This document shows positions 11,753 to 22,783 of a stretch of DNA of 64,000 nt, in pieces; within the stretch, counting starts at the first letter, position 1, and each line of letters opens with the position of its first letter. The notes beneath the pieces are model-generated. The model saw only the letters and a program-made list of their open reading frames with translations. It did no database searches and was not told the origin of the DNA. The position numbers were made by a program, and so were the translations under genes. This stretch comes from Entophlyctis helioformis. Lineage: Eukaryota; Chytridiomycota; Chytridiomycetes; Chytridiales; Chytriomycetaceae. The DNA lies in NCBI GenBank assembly GCA_025526915.1, contig JAHLKH010000143.1, positions 1 to 64,000 of the forward strand. The letters run 5' to 3'.

Positions 11753-11966
11753 GCAGTCCAAGCAAGCAGACAAGCAAGAGACCCTGCCAGCCACCTCGAT
11801 GCGCTAGGCACGGCTGGTGCATGGATTGCTGGCTGCTGTGGACGCGTAGACACGTCGCTCTACTGTCCCTGCAGCGCATGAAATGAACCACCGTGACGAT
11901 GATGACCCCTCAACAGCCGCCCCGCTCTTGCTGGCCATCTGCTGTTTATTGCAACCCATACGCCGT

Positions 11967-13984
11967 CTAGACGAGCACAAAGTCAAACAGATACTTGGAC
12001 AGATCAAACCGAACGGTGCGGCCAATACTGCTGACGAGATCGTAGCTCGCATTGCACTTGCACTTGGCCGCTTCGAGATTGTCCAGTGCTGTTACGCGCA
12101 CTAGCAGCCTCAGCGATACCAGCGTGGCGATCTGCACACACAGCCACGTCAGTGCATGGTCAAGCACACAATCGGTCGACTGCAAAGGCACGGACTTGGC
12201 TGTACAGATGGAAACCGGCATCCACATCATTCGGATCGTCCACGATGCTGTAGAAGATGGCCAACATTCGCTCAACTGCAAAGGCCTTTGGTCCCAGCAA
12301 CTGTTGCCTCATCTGCGCGTCCCCCGTGTGCCCATCCAGCCAAACGTCAGCGTCGCATTCGGTGTCTGTCCGTGCAACACGCAAAAACCAGCGCTAGTCC
12401 CCCCACCTTGCCGCCATTGTGCACGGCTCCCTTTTTGCTGACACCGTCTCTGGCGCGACTGTTGCCGCTCTTTGAAAAGAAGCGCGCATCCAGCCGCGGC
12501 GGGTTGTACGACGCCAAAAACGACGCAATCAGCAGAAACTTTGTGTAGTACGGCAGATCGTACGTCCGCGCTGTCCATTGCACAGCAACGTGTCAGCATC
12601 CTGTTGCTGCCAATCCTTCCATCGACGCAGGCGACTGACTGTTCTGGCTTGGGGGCGGTGCACTGGAAGTGTGTGCCGACGATGCGAATGGGGATGCCGG
12701 CGTCGACTGAGGAGCTGCAGCTATTGACTTGGGTTTGATCTGGCGCTCCCATTCGGATGACGAGATGTCGCGGAGATACAGCGAGTGCAATGCTTCCTTG
12801 ATGTACTTTTGCACATACCCAAACAGCTTGCTTGTCTGCTCGCGTCCAACTGTCTCATCACACATCCACCCGCTGTTAGTAACCTCTCAACAACGACAGT
12901 CAGCTGCAGACGGACAGCATACCTTTGCCTTCGCGAACAGGCTCCGTGTACTTTGGATACAGCAGTGCAACGATATGGCGCAGCTCGTTGAGATCACGGC
13001 ATGGTGTATGGAATACGCCGTAGAGCATTTCCACAAAGCTCATGAAGAACGGCAGTGGCTCGTCTTTGGCACAGTCGAGCGCAATCACGCTCAGCGTCTC
13101 TTCTTTGGTGTACGGCGGAAACGCCATCATGATGGGCTCAATGTACGATCCTCGGCCACACAGATCGTCCCAGCACAGACTGCTAACGAGCACAACACAC
13201 AGGTTGAGTCGTGTCTGCCAGCTCAACAGTGATCAGCCAGACAGCTAGACAGCTAGCCATTTCAACATCCACCGCACGCTACCACGCATGCGCAGCTCAC
13301 CAGTTCGGCGAGCTTCAGGAACATGGGCAGCAGTGTCGCTGACTTGATGCTCCGCAACGCATCCACCTTGTCCAGTACTAGGACCCACGACGCCGAGCCT
13401 TGATCACCCTGCCCGCGTCCGCGTCCACCGCAGATCTCGCGCAGGCTGTCGACAAACTCGTCTGGGTACTCGCACCGTGCATGCACTCGGTATCCGTTAC
13501 CAGCATCCGGTGCAACGCCTGCCGCCTGGTTGAGCACCGCTTCAAACAGCAGCCGCTGCGTGAACGTCTCCAGGCACGAGATCCAGATCGTTCGGACACT
13601 TGTCGTTGATGCCGATGCCGCCGACGACAGGTGACGGAGAACAGCCGTCTTGCCTGTTGCCGGGAGGCCAGTGATGAACAGCGACGGCGGCAGCCGTGTG
13701 CCTGGCTGTTGGTGGTGATGCACAGGCTGTCAGCCGGTCTTGCCTGCCTGTGCCAAAGCTTGCCAGCCGGCCAGCCGGACACGCACCGTGAACAGCAGCT
13801 GCTGGAGCTGCTCCGTCTGCCGTCTGCGGCCTGGAAGAGCGGCAAACAGCTTGGACTGTGCGGCAGATGGTTTGGGGGCAGCAGGCGTCTTGGACGGCCC
13901 TGCACGTCTGGCCACCACATCTGGCTGGAAGTCGTCGCTGTCGTCGTCCAAGCCTGCAATGTCCAGCTCGATGTCCCGTAGCAT
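11967..13984 (-). CDS. ORC5: Origin recognition complex subunit 5
   Basis: AAA+ subunit of ORC that binds ATP in the hexamer marking replication origins. Seven exons: 13787-13984, 13301-13705, 12923-13214, 12640-12849, 12407-12570, 12196-12312 and 11967-12131. All introns are 64-94 nt and all phases agree, giving about 516 residues. Order of blocks: acidic N-terminus ([15 protein letters not shown]), Walker A in [16 protein letters not shown], Walker B region [12 protein letters not shown], the ORC5 stretch [17 protein letters not shown], then [30 protein letters not shown] and the C-terminal winged-helix end [16 protein letters not shown] Ser/Pro/Ala insertion of about 35 residues follows [11 protein letters not shown]. 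The start codon is 39 bp from that of CDC37 on the other strand. Confidence 0.93.
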
Positions 13985-14023
13985 CGTTTTCCGACGTTTT
14001 CCATTCAACCAACTACTGCCGAA

Positions 14024-16031
14024 ATGCCGATTGGTGAGGTTTGGATGCTCAGTTGGCTGGCGTTGCTGTTGCGACGGAGCAAGCGGCTGACAGCGAGCGA
14101 CAGACTACAGCAAGTGGGACGCTATCGAGCTCAGCGACGACGAGGACTTTGAGTGCCAGTGAGTGTCTTCCGCCCCATCCGCCCTGCTCGGCCGCCCCAT
14201 TCGGCCAGCGACCGCCAGCGCTGTTCAAGTGTTCGGCTGCGTTCCACGACAACAACTGACCCTTGCCACCTCGTGCCATGCAACATCTCTGGACGGCAGC
14301 CCCAACGTGGACAAAAAGTCCATGGTGCGCTGGAAGCAGGACCAGGTCCACAAAGAGCGTCGCGAGCGCAAGGACCAGTTCGATCTGCTCTCGCTCGAGC
14401 TCGCAACCACAGCAAAGTTCCTGGCCGACTTCCCGGCCGTCGTCGAGTCGCGTCTGGCTTCAGTGGCGTCGTCGGCCGCACTCATCGATGCCCTCAAGGG
14501 CCTGCAAGCCGAGGCCGAAAAGACGTACACGGATCCCATCCGCACAGAGTCTCTCGGCCGCATCAACTCGTGGCCGCAGAACTGGGAGGCACCGGACTGG
14601 GGCACTGTGCTGCGCGAACACGTGCCGTGGCATGATGCCGTGGCTGGTATTGCCGACACGGTTGCCAAGACGGCGCTTGCGGCCGGCACGCCTGGCAAGG
14701 AGGACGTGCAGGCGCTCGTCAAGCAGACTCGCGACTTGTTCAAGGAGTCGTTTGACAAGTTTGCCAAACGCCAGAAGATTGTGGAAGCACAGGTGAAGGT
14801 GCTCGACAACGAGATGAACAAGAAGCTGACGATCGACCATCTCAAGACTGGATTCGACAAGACGGCAAGTGGAAACTCTTGCTGGTGCATCTGCCCGTGA
14901 GTTGGCGATGGATGCTGACAGACTCGGCCGGTTGCTGTTGCCAGATTATGACCAAGAAGGACGACGACCCTTCTCTCACGGCTGCCCCTGCTGCAGACGC
15001 TGCTGCCAAGCCGCCCTCTGTCACCAAGACCGCATGTCCTCGTCCAAAGTCATCGAGACGATCCACACGCCAAAACAGACACAGACTGTGGCAACGCCAA
15101 GCGGCAAGATCTCTGCCGAGATTGCCAAACACGAGGGTCTGGCCGACGAGATCTTGGACGAGTTCAACGCGACCGACTCAAACTTGTCCGAGGTGCACCC
15201 ACAGCTCATTGCATACTCGCGCCTCTCCGACTTTGGCGACATTGTGCGTCTGCTCCACAAGCATTCTGATCTCCAGTCGGATTCGTGCGAAGAGAGTCTG
15301 CTCATGCGCGCTCTTGGCCTCGAGATTATCGGCAATGCCAAAGAGGCCAAGAACTGTGTCATCAACTCGCTGGTGCTCAAGTACACACGGTCGCTGGGAT
15401 CCAATGGCGTCGATGTCTTTTTCGGAAAGTGAGTATGCGCAGTGCGAAACACTGCGAAGGTGCCATGACGTGGATTGGCTGATGCTTTGCATGATGGATG
15501 GATGGACGGACGGACGGACGGATGGCTGCACGACAGGCTCGAGGGCGGCAAGTCAAGTGCACACACGCTCTTCTTCTCGGATGTCAACAAGACATACGAG
15601 CACATCCAGAAGCGTGGCATTGTTCTGCGCGGTGAACGCATTGCTAGCCGCAACAAGCAGAACGAGGAGCGCGCTGCGCACGAAGCAAAGATCCGCGAGA
15701 TCTACAACACGTTCCTGCAGCCCGACGGCACTCTCAAGTTCCCTCTGTCCGACACGCCTTCCGAGGAGTCTCTTGCGCGTGCCGAGTGGTTCAACAGTCT
15801 GCCACAGTATGCCCAGGGTGAGTCTGGACACAAGTTGCCGTGCCCGGTGGCTAGGTTGCTAAATCTGTCTGACTCGCTACAGAGGGACTTGTGCTCGAGG
15901 ACATTGACAAGATTAACCAGTTCTTGACGTCCATCAAGCCCGAGGAGGCCGATCGCCACGCCAAGTTTGCCATCGAGTGCGGCTTTATCCAAGTGCAGGA
16001 CGAGGAGGCTGAAGAGGATGGCGAAGAGTAG
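14024..16031 (+). CDS. CDC37: Hsp90 co-chaperone Cdc37
   Basis: Recruits protein kinases to Hsp90. Exons 14024-14033, 14104-14158, 14300-14864, 14945-15428, 15537-15817 and 15883-16031. The first exon is only 10 nt; its G plus AC of exon 2 restores the invariant start MPIDYSKWDAIELSDDED, with the conserved CK2 serine at position 14. HPNVDKKSMVRWKQ follows across intron 2. The middle holds the Hsp90-binding segment (LIAYSRLSDFGDIVRLLHKH) and the C-terminus is the usual helical, acidic end. Intron 3 begins GCAAGT, a GC-AG intron; it gives FDKT|IMTKKDDDPSL. Between about 15030 and 15050 the frame shifts by one base (PPSVTKT to SKVIETIHTPK) with no room for an intron, so a one-base deletion is likely. 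Confidence 0.93.
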
Positions 16032-16171
16032 TCAAAACACTTGATTTCTTTGCTGTCGCCGTGGGCATGGCATCAGGCCGCATCCTTCATGTCCATCTAT
16101 TTCCGCTGCAGAGCCTTCGCTTGTGCTGCTGCCAATGAACAGCCCGAAGCAACCAAGACAGCCTGGCATGT

Positions 16172-19100
16172 TCATTCAATGTCCACTTCGCGTCCCTCGC
16201 GCACCTGATGCAGCTTTCGTTTTGTTTTGGGCACACTGGTCCTTGGTGACCGCCCCTCAGGCAGCCATCCCAGATCGCGTGCCTCGATCGCCAAGCCAGC
16301 ACCTAGTAGCATGGAATCGCCGCCCATCCCCGCCTTGCCCTTCCATCGGCCCAGTCCGGCTTCCTTCCGCCCGCCCAAATCCAGCGCGTCTCTCGACTCG
16401 GCCAAGTTCAGCCGTGACGACAGACTCTTGGCAACAATGGCCTCCACGTCAAAGTGCCGCAATGCGCCAACACTTCCTTGGTCCGTCTTCAGGCCGCCTT
16501 GCCCACCACCGCTCATGGCAGCCGGCACAGCATGCGCGACCGCCATCACGCCGTCGTCGTGAACGCCAATCTCTTTGGTCCCGGCATCCCATTTCCATAC
16601 ACTCACGCCTTGCCTTGACCCCCATTGAACAAAACATGCATAATGGTCGTGTGGATGGAACGCGATTTCCACCACTGGTGCACCCCCGGCCGCGGTCCCT
16701 GTGCCCCGACCACCAGACCTCTCAGACTCCGAGTCCGAGTCCGAGTCCGAGTGCGGCTGCCCGCGCGACAGATGCGTGCTGTCGTACGTTGCGACCAGCG
16801 TGCCCGTCTCGACACGCCATACATGGATCGCCGATCCGTGGGCCGATCCACACAGCACGTACGTGCCGCACGGCGACAGCGTTGCCCGCGTAAACGGAAA
16901 TGTGCGTTGCGGCTGAACTGTCTGCAGTGGCTGTCTGTGCGCGAGGGGCGGCAGCTGCCCATGTGACGGCGCTGTGCTCCATGAGGGGCTGTATGCAGAG
17001 AGCGGGTCGCCCATGGGATGCGGCAGTGGGGGCAGTGGCAGCGAGCCGGGCCCTGACACTGGGAGAGTGGATGACAGCATGGCGAGACCGGCGGCGGCCG
17101 CGTCGGCGTGACCTCTGTGTGTGCCGTGATGCGCGGCTGAACGGCTGGACAGGACACCCGACGGACGCGTCGACGGCATCTGGATGTATGTGAGGAACCG
17201 AAAGATACGCGTATCGAGGGTGTGGATCGAGTGCGGCGTCTGGATCACCAGCCGGCGGCCGGACGGGTGCATCTTGAGCGAATGGATCGGCGATCCCGTC
17301 TGCAGGTCGATCGATTTGAGACACTCGTAGTCGAGATGCGACTCGTCCGTTTCGTGTGTTGATGGTTTGGATGGCGAGGTGCTCGAGAGAAGCAGGGATT
17401 TGGATGTCCAGATCTTGAGAATGCCCGAAGCGTCGCCCGAGAAGAGACGGTGGCCCTCGGTGTCGAATGTGAGGGCATTGATGTGCGTTGAATGCGCGGC
17501 TGGAATCTTCTTGACGGGCTTGATGATATCCGATCCGCTCTTTGACGATGGATGGTGCGGGTCATATGCCCAGAACCTGATGGATCCATCATATGCGCCA
17601 GTCGCAAGGTACTTTGGCCTGTCCATCCAAGTCAAGCTGCGTCAGCAATCGCATTGGGCAGATGCACTCGCGTATGGTGCCACAACTCACCCACGCGTGG
17701 TGGCGGAATGCATCGGCTCGCCGCCAGCACCGACGCTCTTCTCGGGCCGCCATGCAGCAGAGTACACAAACGTTGGGTGCTGGTAAATGGCAGCCTCTCT
17801 CACAGACCCGTCGCTAAAGAACCGCCAGACGCGCACGGATCCATCCGCCGATGCTGACACTAGCTCGCTGTCATCGTGTGTCCACGACAACTGGTACACG
17901 AGATCCAGATGCCCCTCAAGGTTGCCGATACGATCGCCTGTGAGAATGTCGTACAGCTTGATTGGATACGACGATCGGTTTGCACAGGCAACGGCTAGCA
18001 CCAGTCCGCTTGTTGAGAACGCGCACGCAAAAGCTCCACTGCAACCACCAGCTCATGTGAGTCGAGAGCTAGACGGCCTGCTGCGACCATCATGGACGTA
18101 CTTTTCACCGCCGCTGATGCGGAACATGACCTTGTTGGGAATCTTGCACATCTGTCCCTCTTTGCGTCGCCAAACATGCTGTAAAAACGCCACGGCAGGA
18201 TTAGCATCCCAACTCGTCGGACAGAGCGCATGTTCCGGCCACTCGCCTCTGTTGTGGCATGCAAGTCCATCAGACTGCGCATCACGACAGCCTCGTGTGC
18301 AGGCGTCCGTTTCTTAAAGTTGTAGATACGCATCATCTGCTCGTATGACATGCGACCAATCTCCTTCTCGTTTGGTCTCCGAGGCCGTCCCACCACTTGC
18401 CTCGTTTCCACCCGCCCAACAGCCTCAACGGCGACGGTCAGCGTTGACGGATACTTGTACCGCGTGCTGCGGCTCCAGATGCGGTAAATGTACGGGACGC
18501 GGTCGACGGTCCGGCCTTGACGAACCCACCACGGGTACTTGTACAGCTGCAGCCGCAGCGGCGTCTCGGTGTTGGCCTGCGCATGGCCGTTGACGAGCTT
18601 GAGAAATGCCCATGCGACACGGTGCCAGCCGTCGGTCTGGCCGCCGAACCGCGTCCGCAGGGACTTGAAGTCGGTGAGCATGTCCAGAACCTCAAAGAGA
18701 ATCATGGTGCCTGGAGTGATGATGTGCAAGTAGTCTTCGTTGAACACGAGCGAGTCGTTCCACTGCGGCGTCTGCGTCCTGTTGCCGATCAGATCAAATG
18801 GCTGGCCGTCGTCGACTACATCAGCATCCGGCCGACACACTGCGCACTGCACTCTGCAGACCAGCATACCTTGGTGATGGCTGGCAGGATAAAGTCAATG
18901 TTGGGCGGCTCGTTGAATGTCGTCACTGGCCGCATCTTGTCCTTTTTGGCCAGATACTGTCCGCTTGTCTCGTCTGAGGCACACCATCAGTCTTGGTGGC
19001 ACACATCACGGACTCTGACATGGCAAACCACCCACCAACAATGTGCACTTGGACAAGCGGCCGTCGCAGTCGCATATCCATCACAAGCGCGTCGGCGCAA

Positions 19101-20443
19101 ACAACGCGGACATTGGTCACACAGCCATCGAAATCCTGCGGCTGCTTCCCAACATGCTCAAACAGCGGCGAGGTTTTCTTGCCGCGGCTCTTGCCGTCGT
19201 TCTTGTCTCCATCGCCGTCCGTAGCAGCCTGAGAGTCGCGATGCCGCCTCGAGCGACTCCCGCTCGTCCGTCTCTTGACCTTGCTGCTTTGTCTGCTTTG
19301 ACTCGATGATCTGGGTTCGCCTTGCATCATGCTCACGTCCTGTGAGCCCGACCGATCTGTCTTGCTCGAGTGCCGATGGCTGCGACGGCTACCCGACCGC
19401 TTGACCGGCGACTCCTTGTCGCTCTTGTCCTTTGATGACGGTGTTTGGTTTTCATCGTCCCCAGCCGGCGCATCTGCAGTGACATGCTGGGAATGGCGAT
19501 GGCGAGACTGCGAGCGTTCTTTGCGCCGACCTCGGCTGACGGACCGATCGGCTTCATGGAAATGCGCGTCTCGCTCATCCAGATCGCGGTTGATGCTTTG
19601 CTGTCTTGCTTGGCGCGGTGAAGGTGCTGCCCCATCAGCGTTGGCATCCACGGGCGTGCCCGACTTGCGGCTTTTCCTCCGGCCACGACTCTGGTCAGTG
19701 CGGGGCGTCTGCTCCCCTTCTGCAGCCTTGGACGGCGACTTGGCCGATTTTCGACGATGCTCTCTGTGATGCTTGTGGTATTTGGCATCGTGTGCATCAG
19801 CCGCATCGTCGGTGTTGCGCAGCTGGACAAGTACAGGCGGCGGTTTCGGTGGCTTGGCGCGTTCAGAGTCGACTCTGCTGCTGCTCAAGTCTGTTGCCGA
19901 GCCTGTTGTGTTGCCAACGCCTTGCGATGAGGTCGTTGGCACTGGCAGAGCCGTGTTGGATGGCGTCGACAGTATCGTTGACATGGCTTGCGACGATACT
20001 GGCTTGGAGATGGCTGACATCACGGACGGCGACTCTGTCCCGAGGGCAGACGCGGTTGTTGTGCTAACATTCATGGCGCTACCAAGGCTGGCGCTCTTTG
20101 ACTTTCGCAAGAGGTTGGAGTCTGAATGTGTGACGGTCAGGTCTCGGCTGCGGCTTCCCTGCTTGCGTAAGGCACTCGCGTGTGGCGAGGTGGGCGGCAG
20201 CTGCTGTAACGAGCCCAACGACCGAGATGACTTGAGCTCATCTGGCATCCTTTTGTTGTTTGGGTCAAAGGCCACGCACGCGATGTGTTGGAAACGTGGC
20301 GTGCTGCTCACAACACACGCCGCGTTGAAGTGATATTGATGGATCTGCCTCTCAGTCAGTCCGCTGGCACACACCGGGCAGGGCAGGTGGTGCTTGTACA
20401 CCACTGCACATGGCTGCACATGAATGCACATGGACGTTTGCAT
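16172..20443 (-). CDS. AHI1: Jouberin (AHI1) homolog, WD40 ciliary transition-zone protein, with N-terminal zinc finger
   Basis: In animals AHI1 works at the transition zone and base of cilia. Exons 19036-20443, 18870-18973, 18286-18801, 18102-18178, 17691-18038 and 16172-17636 give about 1,305 residues. Blocks: a CPVC…H…C finger near residues 18-38; about 350 residues of basic, Ser-rich disorder; the AHI1-specific core (VHIVDETSGQYLAKKD, PPNIDFILPAITK, QWNDSLVFNEDY, WHRVAWAFLKLVNG, MCKIPNKVMFRISGG); then WD40 repeats (GHLDLVYQLSWTHDDSELVS, GAYDGSIRFWAYD, THINALTFDTEGHRLFSGD). A Ser/Asp repeat (SDSDSDSDSES) interrupts the last repeats. No SH3 domain follows. The 18179-18285 intron donor is the least certain boundary. 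The start codon could also be ATG 20431. Confidence 0.9.
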
Positions 20444-20538
20444 GGCGAATGACGGCCCAGCCGAGTGCGATGACACTGCTGATCGCCAACAGAAAACAGA
20501 ACCGCCGCCACAGCCACACCTTTCCACCACAGTCACAC

Positions 20539-21694
20539 ATGGCCTTCCTCTCCCGAGTGTATCGCACCTTTGTTGGCGCCGGCAGCTCGCCTGCCACCAA
20601 GGACGACAACGCTCTGCGCATCGGCATCCTGGGTGCTGCCAACATCGCCCCCAACGCCTGCATCCTCCCGCTGTCCTTTCTGGCATCTGGAGTGGCCTAC
20701 GCCATTGCCGCTCGCTCCGAGTCCAAGGCCGCAGCATTCGCCAAGAAGCACGGCATCCCGGTCGTCCATCCATCGTACGAGGCCCTCATTGCGGACCCAA
20801 ACGTCGACGCCGTGTTCATCCCGTTGCCCAACGGCCTGCACCACGTCTGGGCTCTTGCGGCCATCCGTGCCGGCAAACATGTGCTGTGCGAGAAGCCGCT
20901 GGCCGACAATGCCGACCAGGCTCGATCCATTGCAGATGCGCTGGCTGAATACAATGGCCGTCATCCGCAGCGGCCGCTCGTGTTTGCCGAAGCCTTCCAC
21001 TGGAAAGCCCACCCGCTCGCCGCATTCCTCCGCAGAGTCGTCCAGGGCGATCATGCGCAGGCGGGCTGGGATCTGGGCAAGATTGCCTCGGTCAAGACCC
21101 GGTTCAGCGTGCCAACTGCATTGACTCCGCTATCGGACATCCGCATGGTGTTTGAGCTGGGCGGCGGCGCCACCATGGACGCTGGCTGCTATGCTGTGTC
21201 GACGTCTCGCTTCATTGCTCAGGCAATCGCCCGCACTGCCGATCCCTCTGTCACTGCACCAACCGTCATCGCTGCCAAGATGACGACCTGGGACAAGGAC
21301 CCGCGCATCGATCTGGCCATGGACGCAGACCTCGTCTATCCGTCTGGCCTGACTTCCAACGTGTCCTGTGCGCTCCGTGCAGGCGTCATCAACTTTGAGG
21401 CATCCATTGTATCGAGCGGAACACGGCACGGTCACGGTCACCAACTTTATCGCTCCCAGTGTCTACCATGCAGTGGTCTTTGCCAGAAAGAACGGATCCA
21501 CGCTGAGCGAGAAGGTCTATGGCGACGATGCGCAGTCGACCTACTACCATCAGATGAAGGCCTTTATCGGTGCTGTGCGCGGCGAGGTTGCCGACTTTGC
21601 CGCCGTGGGTCTCACGGATGTCCATGACGCGATCGAGAACATGAGGGTCATTGACCAGATCTACACCAAGGCCGGCTTGCCTGTGCGGCCTTGA
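20539..21694 (+). CDS. Gfo/Idh/MocA-family NAD(P) oxidoreductase (dihydrodiol-dehydrogenase-like), frame broken
   Basis: Rossmann-fold oxidoreductase of about 385 residues, most like dimeric dihydrodiol / xylose dehydrogenases; the substrate cannot be told from sequence. Nucleotide-binding motif GILGAANIAPNACI near residue 30, the family lysine motif GKHVLCEKPLADN, then FAEAFHWKAHPLA and the second-domain motif GGGATMDAGCYAVS. The first frame runs to INFEASIVSSG at about 21417. The rest (EHGTVTVTNFIAPSVYH … IDQIYTKAGLPVRP) is in another frame. Two extra G at 21418-21419 would give SSGEHGTVTV and join both parts exactly. The gene is single-exon and divergent from AHI1 (95 bp between start codons). 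Confidence 0.85.
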
Positions 21695-21825
21695 TTGGCA
21701 GTGTGGCAGCTCATGCTCCCGATATTTCTCAAATAGATGCAGCTGGCACAACACACGAGTCACACACTTGCTAGTTTTTTTGACGCATTCCTCATCACAT
21801 CACACAATCACAAGATTAGGACAGC

Positions 21826-22710
21826 ATGATCACGGCGCTGGATGTGGCTGCGATCCTCGCAGGCATCGTGCTCGTTGCAGTCGCAGGCAACTTCTTTGTG
21901 CGGCTCATGCACGTCCCGGCATCGCACTACAGCAACGGGCTCCGCATCGCATGCGTGCTCATCTGCGTGTCTGTCATTCTCAAACTCGTCATCTCCTACA
22001 TGACGACACTCTACTCGTCCGCGGCGTGGTACTGCACGTCGCACATGCCCTTTGCGGCTCTGATCTCTGTCTACTCGCTGGCCGAGCTGGAGTTTCTCAA
22101 GATCGTTGCGGTGTTTTCAACAGGCATCTCGCCTCGTGCCGTATCGGTGGTGCAGGTGTTTGCCGCTGTGTTTGGGGCTCTGCACCTGGTCTCGGCCTAC
22201 TCGCTGCTGTATCCAGAGCCTCTTCAAAAACCGGTCATACGCTACGCGACGGCGTGGACTCTGGTCATTTCGATCTACGATGTCGCCCAGCACCTGTACC
22301 TGCTTCACTTTGTGCTGTACAAGCTCAAGGGCAGCACGCTGGCGTTTCGCATGCAGTATGCAGGCGTCATTGCGTGCGCGTGCGGCTTTGTCGTCCTCAC
22401 GGTCGTCATGGGCGCTGCTCTTCCACGCGAGAAGGCACTGCAGGCTCTTGGGCTGTTCTGCATCCCTGCCTTTGTCCTGTGCTCGTTGCAATGCATGGAG
22501 CTGCTGAGGATCGCTCTCATGCAGCCGACCCGCAAGGTTGCCCACCGCACACACGGCCTTGCAAACATTGGAGGCAAGCCGGCAGGCAAGCAGCACAAGG
22601 ACGATCAGTGCACAGTCGCCGGCCAAGACGGTGCCAAGGCGGCCATATCTGGCGGACCGACGCCGACATCCATTCAGGCGGCGTCTATGGCCACCATTAA
22701 TGAATTTTAA
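21826..22710 (+). CDS. Orphan seven-transmembrane protein
   Basis: Single-exon protein of 294 residues that I do not recognise. Seven hydrophobic helices can be read, starting at about residues 8, 40, 70, 105, 140, 180 and 210. They include ILAGIVLVAVAGNFFV, ACVLICVSVILKLVISYM and LGLFCIPAFVLCSLQC. A hydrophilic C-terminal tail of about 65 residues is rich in Gly, Lys, Gln and Ala. The layout is that of a receptor or small transporter, but no diagnostic motif (DRY, NPxxY, transporter signature) is present. The start is the first ATG after an A/C-rich leader. It lies in tandem between the oxidoreductase and DRG1. Confidence 0.75.
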   Translation: MITALDVAAILAGIVLVAVAGNFFVRLMHVPASHYSNGLRIACVLICVSVILKLVISYMTTLYSSAAWYCTSHMPFAALISVYSLAELEFLKIVAVFSTGISPRAVSVVQVFAAVFGALHLVSAYSLLYPEPLQKPVIRYATAWTLVISIYDVAQHLYLLHFVLYKLKGSTLAFRMQYAGVIACACGFVVLTVVMGAALPREKALQALGLFCIPAFVLCSLQCMELLRIALMQPTRKVAHRTHGLANIGGKPAGKQHKDDQCTVAGQDGAKAAISGGPTPTSIQAASMATINEF

Positions 22711-22783
22711 CCGTTTGCGCTTCAACCCTGTCTGAACAACAACAACACACACCCCCAGTACAACAGCAGACCCAACAGCAGCC

